59,426 bases of DNA. Origin: Bacteroidales bacterium. GTDB taxonomy: Bacteria > Bacteroidota > Bacteroidia > Bacteroidales > WCHB1-69. Both the position numbers and the translations under genes were made by a program. The stretch is from positions 1 through 59,426 of the forward strand of contig JAFZKY010000028.1 in assembly GCA_017551725.1 (NCBI GenBank). The letters are read 5' to 3'. Below are positions 18,894-28,022 of the stretch, in pieces (position 1 is the stretch's first letter; the number at the start of each line of letters is the position of its first letter). Below the pieces are notes generated by a model. The model made no database searches, was not told the origin of the DNA, and saw nothing but the letters and a program-made list of their open reading frames with translations.

Positions 18894-21290
18894 TCAAAAC
18901 TTAAACCACCACATCACCGACGGAATAATCGGGAACAGGCTCATCTGGTAGGCTTTGGTGTCAATGTTGAAGTCCAGATTGGCGGGGTCGATGTCGGAAT
19001 GGGTTTCAAAGAAGATGAAGAACGGATTTTTCCTGTTATAAACATTGTATATGGAGAAATTCAGCCCGGTCTCGAATCGCCGCGTCTTCTTGATGGTCCA
19101 GTTGACGGCGAGGTCGAGGCGGTGGTACGGCGGCATCCGGTAGGCATTGCGGCTGCTGTATTCGGTCATCAATGAGCCCATGTAGAAATAGTAGCCGATG
19201 GGGATGGTCATCGTGTTGCCGGTCTGATACACCCAGAGGGCCGACACGGTGAGCTTGTTGCGCAGGATCTCGTAGGCAAGGCTGATGGACACGTCGTGGC
19301 GGCGGTCGTATTTGGCCCAGAAGGGCTCTCCGTTGTTCAGCTCGTCGAACTGCCGGCGGGTGTATCCCAACGTATAGCCGATGAAGCCGGTGATTTTACC
19401 TCGGGATTTCTTGACGAACACTTCGGCACCGCACGACCATCCCTTGCCGAATACATACAGTTGATCGGGGTTGATGGTCAAGGCGCTGAAATCCAGCCCG
19501 TCGCGATATTCCGCCAGATTGTACATCTGTTTATAATAGAGGTCGATATAGGTTTCAAACATATTATGGTAGAAATTCCGGAACACACCCAAGGAGAAAT
19601 GCAGCACGGTTTGCGGCTTCAGGATGTCGGTGGAAGGCATCCACACGTCGGTGGGCAGCGATATGGAGGCGATGGATATCTGGTGCAGGAACTGGTAGTT
19701 CAGCGTGGCCGACGCTTTGATGGAGGTGGCGGAGTCGATGAGGAAACGGAGCGAGAGGCGCGGTTCCACTTTGTTGTAGGTCTTGATGAGCTCGCCGGGG
19801 CGGTAGGTGATGGAGTCGCTGATATTGCCGATTTCATCCAGCACGTAGCGGGTGAACGGGCCGATGTGGCAGAAGTTGGTGTAGCGCAGGCCCATGTTGA
19901 GGAGCCAGCGGCGCGAGATGTCCCACTCGTCGTGGGCGTAGATGCTCAGCTCGTTGGCGAAGTAGGGTTGCACCTTCGGCAGGGAGAAGTCGAAGCCCTC
20001 GCCGGCCTGCACGGCGTATTGTCCGGGCAAGCACTGGTGCAGCACGTCGTGAACGCCGAAGCGCAGGTTGTGCTTGGGGGTCGGCATCCAGGTGAGCTCG
20101 CTTTTCAACGCGTAGTCGCGGATGCCAGAGGTGAGCTTGAACTCGAACACGTCCATGCCCATCTGCGTACCGAAGTCGTAGTAACTGAAAGTGCCAGAGG
20201 TGTTCAGGAATAATTTGTTGCTTATGATGTAGTTCCAGCGGGCGGAGGCTGTCGCGTTGCCCCAGCGGAACGTGCACTGCGTCTGTCCGGAGTTCGACTT
20301 GAAGCCATACACGTCGTTGCCGTAGTAGGCTCCGAAGTAGAGGCGGTGTTTGTCGTTGATGATGACGTTGAATTTGGCGTTCAGGTCGTAGAAATAGAAG
20401 TCCATGCCCTTGAGCGGCGACTCTTTTTTTAGAAAAGGCTGGATGAGGATGTCGGCGTAGGTGCGTCGTCCGGAGATGATGAAGGAGGCCTTGTTCTTTT
20501 TGAAGGGTCCTTGCACGGTCAGGTGCGAGAAGATGAGCCCCACGCCGCCCTCCACGTTGTAGTTTTTCAGGTTGCCGTCTTTCTGATAGACGTTGAGGAT
20601 GGAGGCGGCGCGCCCACCGTAGTAGGCTGGCATTCCGGACTTTATCATGTCGAGGTTCTTGACGGCGTCGGCGTTGAAGATGGAGAAGAAGCCGAACAGG
20701 TGGCCGGCGTTATAGACGGTGGCCTCGTCGAGGAGGATGAGATTCTGGTCGGTGCCGCTGCCGCGCACGTAGTAGCCGCTGTTGCCCTCGCCGCCCGACT
20801 GCACGCCCGGCAGCAGCTGGATGGACTTGATGACGTCAGCCTCGCCCATGAGGGCGGGCATCGCCTTGATGGCCTCGATTTTCATCTCCATGCGCCCCAC
20901 GTCCGCGCTGGCCACGTTCTGGTCGCTGCGCACCCCTTGTATGACGACTTCCTCGCCGGCGATGGCATTCGGCGCCAGCTCTACGTTGAAGACCTTGTTC
21001 TGCTGCAACGCGATGCCCGTCTGTAATGTCTGGTAGGAGAGGAAACTGACGGTGAGGCGGTAGGTGCCTTTGGGTACGCTGATGGAGTAGAAACCGGCCT
21101 GGTTGGTGATGCATCCCTGCTTCTCTTGCGGCTGGGTGGTGTCGGTGAGGATGATGTAGGCCCCCATGAGGCTTTCTCCGCTGGCCTGGTCGCGGACCGT
21201 GCCCGACAGCGTGACACGCTGGGCCGTCAGCCAGCCTGGTGCCGTCAGGATAAGGATGAACATCAGGAAACGGAGTAGGCGTTTTGTCAT
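18894..21290 (-). CDS. TonB-dependent outer membrane receptor with carboxypeptidase-regulatory-like N-terminal domain
   Basis: 798 residues. Signal peptide (about 1-23, ending WLTA|Q), then a CarboxypepD_reg-like beta-sandwich (VTLSGTVRDQASGESLMGAY), a plug domain (GEADVIKSIQLLPGVQSGGE, YYVRGSGTDQNLILLDEA) and a 22-strand-type barrel with alternating aromatic residues ending in Phe (MWWFKF), as outer-membrane beta-barrels do. It resembles the TonB/DUF4249 class rather than SusC/SusD. It is likely to import a ligand too large for porins, energised by TonB-ExbBD. The DUF4249 gene follows with overlapping or nearly overlapping codons. No convincing -7 box was found upstream. Confidence 0.88.
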   Translation of the reverse strand: MTKRLLRFLMFILILTAPGWLTAQRVTLSGTVRDQASGESLMGAYIILTDTTQPQEKQGCITNQAGFYSISVPKGTYRLTVSFLSYQTLQTGIALQQNKVFNVELAPNAIAGEEVVIQGVRSDQNVASADVGRMEMKIEAIKAMPALMGEADVIKSIQLLPGVQSGGEGNSGYYVRGSGTDQNLILLDEATVYNAGHLFGFFSIFNADAVKNLDMIKSGMPAYYGGRAASILNVYQKDGNLKNYNVEGGVGLIFSHLTVQGPFKKNKASFIISGRRTYADILIQPFLKKESPLKGMDFYFYDLNAKFNVIINDKHRLYFGAYYGNDVYGFKSNSGQTQCTFRWGNATASARWNYIISNKLFLNTSGTFSYYDFGTQMGMDVFEFKLTSGIRDYALKSELTWMPTPKHNLRFGVHDVLHQCLPGQYAVQAGEGFDFSLPKVQPYFANELSIYAHDEWDISRRWLLNMGLRYTNFCHIGPFTRYVLDEIGNISDSITYRPGELIKTYNKVEPRLSLRFLIDSATSIKASATLNYQFLHQISIASISLPTDVWMPSTDILKPQTVLHFSLGVFRNFYHNMFETYIDLYYKQMYNLAEYRDGLDFSALTINPDQLYVFGKGWSCGAEVFVKKSRGKITGFIGYTLGYTRRQFDELNNGEPFWAKYDRRHDVSISLAYEILRNKLTVSALWVYQTGNTMTIPIGYYFYMGSLMTEYSSRNAYRMPPYHRLDLAVNWTIKKTRRFETGLNFSIYNVYNRKNPFFIFFETHSDIDPANLDFNIDTKAYQMSLFPIIPSVMWWFKF

Positions 21291-21369
21291 GTTGCCGCGT
21301 TTAACAAAAAAAACTAACGTTTGTTTGTGGGTTTTAGTATAAATAATATGCTATATGTAAAAGAGTTGT

Positions 21370-21846
21370 TTAGAGCCTTTTTCCGGCTTCTTTCCACAGC
21401 GCCTTCAGCGACGGGTAGGAGAGCTCCATCTTGGTGTCCACCTCGACAAGGGGTACCCATACGGCTTGGCTGATGTCTTCCTCGGTCTGCGGGACGAGCG
21501 GCTGCTGCGGGGCTCGCATGGCATACCAGTGCGTTTCTTTCAGGATGGGCTCCCCGTGCAGCTCGTAGGTGTGGAAGGTGCTGGGCAGCGGTTTGTCAAG
21601 GGTGATGTCGTGCACGCCGGTCTCCTCCTGCACCTCGCGCATGGCGGCCTCATGGTATTGCTCGCCGGCCTCCACCTTGCCTTTGGGAAAATCCCATTTT
21701 CCGAGGCGGTATATCATCAGGATTTCATCGTTCTCGTTCCGCACGATGCCGCCGGCGGCATGGATGATACGGAAATCGCAGGCAAACTGATCAAAGGCTT
21801 CCGGGGAATCGATTTCTATGGGTTGGTCGTGATGGAATATCTGCAT
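21370..21846 (-). CDS. NUDIX hydrolase
   Basis: 158 residues from ATG 21846; an upstream TTG at 21864 is in frame but less likely. The NUDIX box GX5EX7REUXEEXGU is complete, running from GKVEAGEQYHEA to REVQEETGV. It is preceded by AAGGIVRNENDEILMIYRLGKWDFPKG in pieces typical of ADP-ribose / dinucleoside polyphosphate-type enzymes. These hydrolyse a nucleoside diphosphate linked to another group; the substrate is not predictable. It is probably the last gene of a run of four minus-strand genes, starting 23-41 bp after the FG-GAP gene stop. Confidence 0.88.
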   Translation of the reverse strand: MQIFHHDQPIEIDSPEAFDQFACDFRIIHAAGGIVRNENDEILMIYRLGKWDFPKGKVEAGEQYHEAAMREVQEETGVHDITLDKPLPSTFHTYELHGEPILKETHWYAMRAPQQPLVPQTEEDISQAVWVPLVEVDTKMELSYPSLKALWKEAGKRL

Positions 21847-21887
21847 ATTATCTGTTTTATACAATATTTTATAATGATCCGAAATTC

Positions 21888-24095
21888 CTATTTTTGGGTT
21901 TTAACCACTTTTATTTTTGTTAAATGATTGATTTCCAAAATGTAAATGCCATTGGGCAAAGAGCCTAACCGAAGGGTGCTGTCGTGGCTTCGGAGGAGCA
22001 GCTTGCCGAACAGGTCGTACACGTTTACGTTTTCGATAGGGACCTGTTCGCTGCGGATGTGCAGCAGATCGCCGGTGGGGTTGGGATAGACGCGGAAGGC
22101 GGGTGCGTGCTCCGACGGGATGCTCGCGTGGTGCATCACGGGTGTGCGCCCCTGGAAGTAGGCGGCTCCGCCGGCATAGTTGCCGACGAAGATGTCAGGG
22201 TGTGCATCGTCATCCACCCGGGCGATGGCGGCTCCCACGCGCCGTCCCTCCTTGAGGGCGAAGGCACAATACTGGCAGTCGGAATCTGCGCTCTCCCAGA
22301 GAATCCCCTGGGCGGAAAAAGCGTCGGAAAGATGTCCGTCAATGCTCTTGTAATAGAAGACAAGTCCCTGTTCGCTGCCGCAGAACAACGTGGTCCCGTT
22401 CAGTGAATCGCGGTAAAGGCAGGGCACGCTATATCCGTAGTAGGATTGCTCGGCGTTGCGCACGTCCACGCCACCCAAGGTGTCGGTCACCCGCTCGAAA
22501 ACAGGTGCGGTGACAGTGCCGATGTTCCGATAATAACTCAAAATCCCGCGCTGGTTGCCTATAATCAGATCGTTGCGCCCGTCACGGTCCAGGTCGAAGA
22601 AGGCGGGGGTGCTGAAACTGCCCGCGTCGATGTTTTGGTAGTTCAGGATGATCTCGCCAGTGCCGGTGACCAGTCGCTGGTGCGGGATCAGCAGCAGCGT
22701 TCCGTCTTCCTGTCCGCAGAGCATGTCCGGTTGCCCGTCTCCGTCAAAGTCGCCGAAGGCAGGATGCAAGGCTTTGAGATGTGAGGATTTTAACTTGCCA
22801 AAATCGTTGTCCTGCAATTGGAAAGCCGGTTGGTGCGCGGTGCCGACATTCCGGTAGTATTGTATGGATGAGGAATAGAAGGAGGTCAGGAATCCGTTGA
22901 CTAGATGGGAACTGTCGTAGCTGCCGTAGTTGGCGAGGAACAGATCCTGCAGGCCGTCGCCGTTCCAGTCGTACAGCACAGGATGACATCCACTTCCCAC
23001 ATCAAGCATCTCTTCTTGCAGAAAAGCCGTGTTGGTGAGGGTGTATTGTTGCAGCAGGGTGTCGTAATCATAACGCCACACGCTGTTTAGGTCCTGCGAT
23101 TTGGTGAGTGACGGATCGGAGGGTGAAACCAGCAGGGTGGGGTACTCCTGATCCGGCAGATGAACCATAGAGGGAGCCGGCATGGAGTACAGATGCACAG
23201 GATTCCCAACGGGAAAGGTCGTGTCTTGTTCGGTCATGCGCGCCTCTTGCTGGGTGCCGTTGTTGTAAAGCAGAATCAGATTCGGGTAGTCCACATCCCC
23301 GATGAGAATGTCAGGCAAGCCGTTGTGGTCGAAGTCGTGCAAAAGCATGGATGAGCCGGTGTGGCGCGTATGCCCATCGTCGCTCTTGCTGCCGCAGTCG
23401 GAGTTGAGGGTGATGGCGTTGTTGTCGGCGGCCTCCTCGAAATGCCCCCAACATTCGCTCTCCAGCCGGAAGTCGAACACTTCTGGGTCGTTGCTGTTGT
23501 TGCGCAGATGGTGTACGTATTTGCCTAAAACCCAGAAGTTCAAGATGTCCAGATGACCGTCCCCGTCAATGTCGTCAATCACAAGATAGTCGTCCGGGGA
23601 GGCGTATATGTTTACATATCCATTATAATAAAAGGCCGTGAGCTGTTCGGTCACGGGGCGGAAGGAGAGGGTTGTGTCGGAGGTGTTGCGGAACACACGG
23701 ATGCCGGCCAGCCCGTAGGTGAAAATATCGGGCTTGCCGTCGCCGTCATAGTCCTTAAGGATAACCCAGTCGTGGAGGTCGGGGAAACGGCGGGCGTATT
23801 CGGGAGCATACACATAGTGGTCGTTGCGGTGCAGGAAAGGGAGAATGCGGTTGCCGTGTTTCTCGAAGGCAAACAGGTCGGGGATGCCATCTTGGTCGAG
23901 GTCGATTTCGGAGAAGCGCACGCCGTTGATGCCGCCGGCCCAAGCTTGTGCCAGCGTATGTTCAGAATTTGAGACGGAGATGTTGGGATTGCGGTAGAAA
24001 CTGTAGTCCTCGGAGAGGTCTTGTGCCTGTGCGAAGTAGGCAAGGCAGAGGATAAGCAGGAGAAGAGGGCCAAGATGGTGGCTGTGCGGCTTCAT
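21888..24095 (-). CDS. Secreted FG-GAP/VCBS repeat protein with T9SS type A sorting domain
   Basis: 735 residues. The signal peptide ends AYFAQA|Q. At least seven FG-GAP/VCBS-like calcium-binding repeats follow, each with a D-x-D-x-D-G-x-x-D loop: DLDQDGIPDLF, DYDGDGKPDIF, DIDGDGHLDIL, DFDHNGLPDIL, DWNGDGLQDLF, DFDGDGQPDML and DLDRDGRNDLI. They should form a beta-propeller as in integrin alpha chains. The C terminus is a T9SS signal (VYPNPTGDLLHIRS, VYDLFGKLLLRS, LPNGIYILEI). It is surface-exposed or secreted, with adhesion or binding the usual inference. It follows the M23 gene after a 9-bp gap. Confidence 0.88.
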   Translation of the reverse strand: MKPHSHHLGPLLLLILCLAYFAQAQDLSEDYSFYRNPNISVSNSEHTLAQAWAGGINGVRFSEIDLDQDGIPDLFAFEKHGNRILPFLHRNDHYVYAPEYARRFPDLHDWVILKDYDGDGKPDIFTYGLAGIRVFRNTSDTTLSFRPVTEQLTAFYYNGYVNIYASPDDYLVIDDIDGDGHLDILNFWVLGKYVHHLRNNSNDPEVFDFRLESECWGHFEEAADNNAITLNSDCGSKSDDGHTRHTGSSMLLHDFDHNGLPDILIGDVDYPNLILLYNNGTQQEARMTEQDTTFPVGNPVHLYSMPAPSMVHLPDQEYPTLLVSPSDPSLTKSQDLNSVWRYDYDTLLQQYTLTNTAFLQEEMLDVGSGCHPVLYDWNGDGLQDLFLANYGSYDSSHLVNGFLTSFYSSSIQYYRNVGTAHQPAFQLQDNDFGKLKSSHLKALHPAFGDFDGDGQPDMLCGQEDGTLLLIPHQRLVTGTGEIILNYQNIDAGSFSTPAFFDLDRDGRNDLIIGNQRGILSYYRNIGTVTAPVFERVTDTLGGVDVRNAEQSYYGYSVPCLYRDSLNGTTLFCGSEQGLVFYYKSIDGHLSDAFSAQGILWESADSDCQYCAFALKEGRRVGAAIARVDDDAHPDIFVGNYAGGAAYFQGRTPVMHHASIPSEHAPAFRVYPNPTGDLLHIRSEQVPIENVNVYDLFGKLLLRSHDSTLRLGSLPNGIYILEINHLTKIKVVKTQK

Positions 24096-24104
24096 GGCGA
24101 CGGG

Positions 24105-25058
24105 TTATCGGACACGCAGACGCTGTCCCTCGCGGATAAAGTCGCTCCTGAGATGGTTCAGTTTCTTGATCTTGGCAACGGAGGTGTGGTATTTCTGGGC
24201 GATTCGTCCCAGGTTATCGCCTTTCCGTACCTTGTAGTACTGTGCGCTGGTCTGGGCCCTCTGCTGTGCGGCGGCCTTCTGCTCCTCAGTGGGCGGTGCC
24301 GGGGTGGAGACATTGTATCCGGACACATAGAGGGTGTCGAATCTCAGCTTGAAATTGTCGAAGTCCACCAACCGGTTGGGGTTGAAATCGTTGCCGAGGT
24401 AGCGGATCTCGAAGTGGAGGTGCGAGCCGTAGGAGCGGCCGGTGTTGCCGCCGAGGCCGATGATGTCGCCCGCCTTGACGATCTGTCCCGGGTTGACGAG
24501 CCGGCGTGACAGGTGGGCGTAGTAAGTCTCTAGTCCGTTGTCGTGGCGGATGACGATGAGGTTACCATAGCCGCCGGTGTTGCTGCCCTTCGAGATGCGC
24601 ACCATGCCGTCCCAGGCGGCGGCCACGGGTGTGCCGGTGGGGTAGCCCAAGTCCACGCCGCGATGCATGCGCTTGTGCCGCCAGCCGTAGTTGGAGGTGA
24701 TCCGGTAGTTGGCGGGATGATGGTAGCCCCGCAGGTCTATCGTGTCACGGGGGGCGGAACCCACATGCTTGTAGTGGATGCGGATGATGTCGAAATTCTG
24801 ATACAAATTGTAGCCCGGCATCCAGTTGAAGTAGGTGAACAGCATTCCGTCACCATGGTCCACGTTGTCGAAGAGATCGGAATCCTCGTCAATGCCGAGA
24901 AGGTTCCCCAAGGAGTCTTCGGGAACGGCGTTCTCCATTCGGGCCGTGTCGTTGACGACGCTGAACTGGAGGTGGTCATCTTGGGCTGACAAGCGCGGAA
25001 TCAGGATGACAGAAAACAATAAAAATAGTACTATATGAATAGTATAGCGGTTGTTCAT
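24105..25058 (-). CDS. M23 family metallopeptidase with C-terminal LysM domain
   Basis: 317 residues from ATG 25058; an in-frame start at 25076 is less likely. Signal peptide (about 1-25, LSA|Q). The lysostaphin-type peptidase domain has HRGVDLG (His132, Asp136), AHLSRR (His182) and GSHLHFEIRY (His213, His215), so both zinc-binding motifs and the catalytic His are present and the enzyme should be active. A LysM peptidoglycan-binding domain occupies about 274-317 (YYKVRKGDNLGRIAQKYH). It should cut peptide cross-links in murein in the periplasm. It lies 24 bp after a small lipoprotein gene and 9 bp before the FG-GAP gene. Confidence 0.9.
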   Translation of the reverse strand: MNNRYTIHIVLFLLFSVILIPRLSAQDDHLQFSVVNDTARMENAVPEDSLGNLLGIDEDSDLFDNVDHGDGMLFTYFNWMPGYNLYQNFDIIRIHYKHVGSAPRDTIDLRGYHHPANYRITSNYGWRHKRMHRGVDLGYPTGTPVAAAWDGMVRISKGSNTGGYGNLIVIRHDNGLETYYAHLSRRLVNPGQIVKAGDIIGLGGNTGRSYGSHLHFEIRYLGNDFNPNRLVDFDNFKLRFDTLYVSGYNVSTPAPPTEEQKAAAQQRAQTSAQYYKVRKGDNLGRIAQKYHTSVAKIKKLNHLRSDFIREGQRLRVR

Positions 25059-25082
25059 AGGTGAAAAATAAAACAAGATCGG

Positions 25083-25304
25083 TTAGCGGTTGTGGCTTTT
25101 ATGGGTGTTATGCTTTTTTATGTAGTACGTGGTGGTCTGCGACGTGGTGTGGTTCCAGTTGGGCTGGTGGCGCGTCCTTTTCTTGGAATAAGATACCGTG
25201 GATTTGGTGTTATTGCGCGAACTCCCACAGGAGGAGAGGGCACACAAACAAACGACACATAAAAAGATAACTATAAGGTGGAAAAAATTTTTCTTCTTGC
25301 CCAT
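25083..25304 (-). CDS. Small lipoprotein of unknown function
   Basis: 73 residues: a charged start (MGKKKN), a hydrophobic core, the lipobox LSSC and then a very basic, Thr/Tyr/His-rich tail (SYSKKRTRHQPNW, KKHNTHKSHNR). It is first in the run leading to the M23 peptidase and has a good promoter box upstream. The basic tail could bind peptidoglycan or anionic polymers, which is inference only. I recognise no family. Confidence 0.65.
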   Translation of the reverse strand: MGKKKNFFHLIVIFLCVVCLCALSSCGSSRNNTKSTVSYSKKRTRHQPNWNHTTSQTTTYYIKKHNTHKSHNR

Positions 25305-25324
25305 TGCTTCAAATTTTAAGGCGG

Positions 25325-25332
25325 CAAATATA
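25325..25332 (-). promoter_or_regulatory. -7 promoter box for the lipoprotein-M23-FG-GAP-NUDIX unit
   Basis: The minus strand reads TATATTTG then CCGCC, a perfect TAnnTTTG match, 20 bp before ATG 25304. Confidence 0.55.
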
Positions 25333-25486
25333 CAATATTTTCCACAAATAATTTCCTTTTTAACGATTTTTGTGAGACCGATGTTGTGTTGTTTTTATAT
25401 AAAAACCTGAATAACAATGCTCTATATTAGTGTGTTTTGATGCCAATCCCTGTCCGTTGTCTTTAGAATCCAGTCTTCTTTTTCGC

Positions 25487-25494
25487 TATCTTTG
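25487..25494 (+). promoter_or_regulatory. -7 promoter box for recQ
   Basis: TATCTTTG then CCGCC. The recQ ATG is only 10 bp further on, leaving room for a leader of a few bases at most. Confidence 0.55.
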
Positions 25495-25504
25495 CCGCCG
25501 TGAT

Positions 25505-27394
25505 ATGAAAAACGACACTTTACAGCGGATTCATCAGATACTGAAGCAATACTGGGGCTATGACACGTTCCGCCCCATGCAGGAGGATATTGTCCTCTCG
25601 GTGTTGGAGGGGCGCGACACGCTGGCGCTGCTGCCCACCGGCGGCGGCAAGTCCGTGTGCTTTCAGGTGCCCGCCATCGCCATGGGCGGCCTTTGTCTTG
25701 TCGTCTCCCCATTGATCGCCCTGATGAAGGACCAGGTGGTGCACTTGCGGGAACGGGATGTCAAGGCGGTGGCCATCTATTCCGGAATGAACGGCAGCGA
25801 AATTGAGGATGCCCTCTCCGCGGCCCTGTTCGACCCGGAGTGCCGCTTCCTGTATGTGTCGCCCGAACGCTTGATGACCAACACGTTCCGCCAGAATTTC
25901 TCCCGGATGCCGATCCGGATGATTGCGGTGGACGAGGCACACTGCATTTCCCAGTGGGGCTACGATTTCCGCCCGCCTTATCTGGAAATCGCCCAGATCC
26001 GAAAGTTCTTTCCCAAGGCTCCGATGCTCGCCCTGACGGCCACCGCTACCCCGGAGGTGGTCCGCGACATCCAGGCTCGGCTGGGGTTTCCGTCAGAGAA
26101 TGTCTTCCGCAAGAGTTTTAAAAGGGAAAATCTTACCTATTTTGTTGTGGAAGAGGAAGATAAATACGGACGGCTGCTACGCATCGCGAATCGTTACCCC
26201 GGTACGGGCATCGTGTATGTGCGCAACCGGCGCAAGACGGCCGAGGTGGCGGAGTTCCTCACCAAGCACGGCGTGCCTTCCGACTGCTACCATGCCGGCA
26301 TGGACGCCAAGGCCCGCGACAAGCGGCAGAACGACTGGATGTCCGGCCGCATTCGCGTGATGGTGGCCACCAACGCCTTCGGCATGGGCATCGACAAGCC
26401 TGATGTTCGTTTTGTAGCCCATCTGGACCTTCCCGATACGCTGGAGGCCTACTTCCAGGAGGCTGGGCGTGGCGGACGCGACGGCCTGCCCTCGGTGGCG
26501 GTACTGCTGTATGATGAGTATGACCTGCGCCAGCTCAAGCGCAATTTCACGTTGGCATTTCCACCCTTGGAAAAGGTCCGGGAGGTGTATCGCCAGCTGT
26601 GCCAGCATTATTATATCAAGATGGGGGAGGGACAGAACACGCTGCATCCCTTCAATCTTGCCGAGCGGGCGCATGATGTGAAGATGGATGTGGTACAGTA
26701 TTTCAATGCGTTGCAACTCTTGGAGAAAGCGGGCGTGATTGTGCTGTCGGAACATTTGCGGAAGAAATCCCAGATCCGTTTCAACTGTGAGAGCGACCAG
26801 CTGCTCCGCTATGAGGATGCCCATGAGGAGGAGTCGGAATTTATAAAGCTCCTGTTACGCTCTTATGAGGGAGTGTTCTCCCGTTACGCCAACATTGACG
26901 AGCACCAACTGGCGGAGAGATGCTCCCTGACCGATGAAGAGGTGGTGGAGCGGTTGCATCGCTTGAGCAAGGCGGGGGTACTGTCGTACCATCCGCAGAG
27001 TGCCGTGCCGCTGCTGGTGTTCGTGCAGGACCGCATTGATGAGCGTTACCTCTATTTCGAACCGCAGGTGTACGCCGAACGGAAACGGAAGGCGGAGGAG
27101 CGTATGCTGGCGGTGAAGCATTACGTAACGTCTTCGAATGTCTGCCGTAGTCAGCTGCTGCTGAGCTATTTCGGGGAGACGGACAGCACCCCCTGCGGCG
27201 GGTGCGACGTGTGCCGTCGCAGGAAAAAGTCGGCTGCACCCGCCGCGGCGGAGGCCATCGCCCGCCGCACGCGCGAGCTGACACAGGCAGGTGTTGCCGA
27301 CAAAAAGCAGCTCTTCGAGACGCTGGCCCTGGAGTTCGACGAGGGCGAAGTGGCCGACACCCTGCGCCGCCTCGCGGATGCCGGAATGTTGTAA
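25505..27394 (+). CDS. recQ: ATP-dependent DNA helicase RecQ
   Basis: 629 residues. Superfamily 2 motifs are complete: FRPMQEDIV (motif 0), LLPTGGGKS (44-50, Walker A), VDEAHCISQWGYDFRP (DEAH 143-146), ALTATATP, VATNAFGMGIDKPDVR and QEAGRGGRDG. The RecQ zinc/winged-helix part follows, with Cys residues in CRSQLLLSYFGE and CGGCDVC. No recognisable HRDC domain follows; the C terminus ends with a short helical segment. It unwinds DNA 3' to 5' in recombination and replication-fork repair. The frame is open further upstream (to 25430), but ATG 25505 starts at the first conserved residues and lies after the promoter. Confidence 0.93.
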   Translation: MKNDTLQRIHQILKQYWGYDTFRPMQEDIVLSVLEGRDTLALLPTGGGKSVCFQVPAIAMGGLCLVVSPLIALMKDQVVHLRERDVKAVAIYSGMNGSEIEDALSAALFDPECRFLYVSPERLMTNTFRQNFSRMPIRMIAVDEAHCISQWGYDFRPPYLEIAQIRKFFPKAPMLALTATATPEVVRDIQARLGFPSENVFRKSFKRENLTYFVVEEEDKYGRLLRIANRYPGTGIVYVRNRRKTAEVAEFLTKHGVPSDCYHAGMDAKARDKRQNDWMSGRIRVMVATNAFGMGIDKPDVRFVAHLDLPDTLEAYFQEAGRGGRDGLPSVAVLLYDEYDLRQLKRNFTLAFPPLEKVREVYRQLCQHYYIKMGEGQNTLHPFNLAERAHDVKMDVVQYFNALQLLEKAGVIVLSEHLRKKSQIRFNCESDQLLRYEDAHEEESEFIKLLLRSYEGVFSRYANIDEHQLAERCSLTDEEVVERLHRLSKAGVLSYHPQSAVPLLVFVQDRIDERYLYFEPQVYAERKRKAEERMLAVKHYVTSSNVCRSQLLLSYFGETDSTPCGGCDVCRRRKKSAAPAAAEAIARRTRELTQAGVADKKQLFETLALEFDEGEVADTLRRLADAGML

Positions 27395-27525
27395 TGACGG
27401 ACCCTCTCAAGATTTTTTTCCATAAAATATTTTTTGTTCAAGAAGCTGTAACAAACTTGTTCTTTTTTACGACTATGTTGTTGATAAAAGTGAAGAAAGG
27501 GATGTGGAGGGTGACGATATTTTAC

Positions 27526-27533
27526 TATCTTTG
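27526..27533 (+). promoter_or_regulatory. -7 promoter box for the small secreted protein gene
   Basis: TATCTTTG then CACG, 26 bp before ATG 27560. Confidence 0.55.
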
Positions 27534-27559
27534 CACGTTTTACAAATTATATTCTTGAT

Positions 27560-28006
27560 ATGAAAAAAATCTTACTCACAATCAGCGTAATCTTTTGTGT
27601 ATTAACAAGTTTTGCGCAATATCAGAAGTCCGATTTGATGTTGAATCAAAATCTGTACAAGCATTATTCCAATGCTGAAATTGAGCAGATGTACCAGCAG
27701 GACTTCGCCCGGTTGTTCCGTTTGAATTTCAGGATGACCAATTATGCCCTCTTTGCTGCCAAGATGCCGGCCGTGAATAGCCAGAACATGGGTTTTCTCG
27801 ATAAGTATGCCAAGCCGGGTATCAAGGTCGATGAGGATGAAATCATCCGCACGGGGCAGATTGACCCGGAGGATTTCAACCTGCCGCAGGATAAGGTCCT
27901 TGTCAACATCTTCCCGTTGCATCGTGCCGGCTATTACGTTTATGTGCTTTCCAAATCCGATTACGACAATTACATGGAAACACAGTTGAGTCAATTTGCT
28001 TATTAA
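27560..28006 (+). CDS. Small secreted protein of unknown family (paralogue of the gene at 31005)
   Basis: 148 residues with a signal peptide (about 1-19, SFA|Q). No known domain was recognised. It aligns along most of its length with the 152-residue product at 31005-31463: shared landmarks are LYKH[YL]S, a central [FL]xxNxxM and A[AM]KM, the [EY]DFNL segment and the C-terminal YVVLSK/YVYVLSK followed by an F[DA]-rich end. The two genes flank a large type B T9SS cargo at 28023, 16 bp downstream of this one, so a role with that surface protein is suggested. It could be a chaperone, plug or processing partner; there is no direct evidence. Confidence 0.7.
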   Translation: MKKILLTISVIFCVLTSFAQYQKSDLMLNQNLYKHYSNAEIEQMYQQDFARLFRLNFRMTNYALFAAKMPAVNSQNMGFLDKYAKPGIKVDEDEIIRTGQIDPEDFNLPQDKVLVNIFPLHRAGYYVYVLSKSDYDNYMETQLSQFAY

Positions 28007-28022
28007 TAAAAAATTATATCCA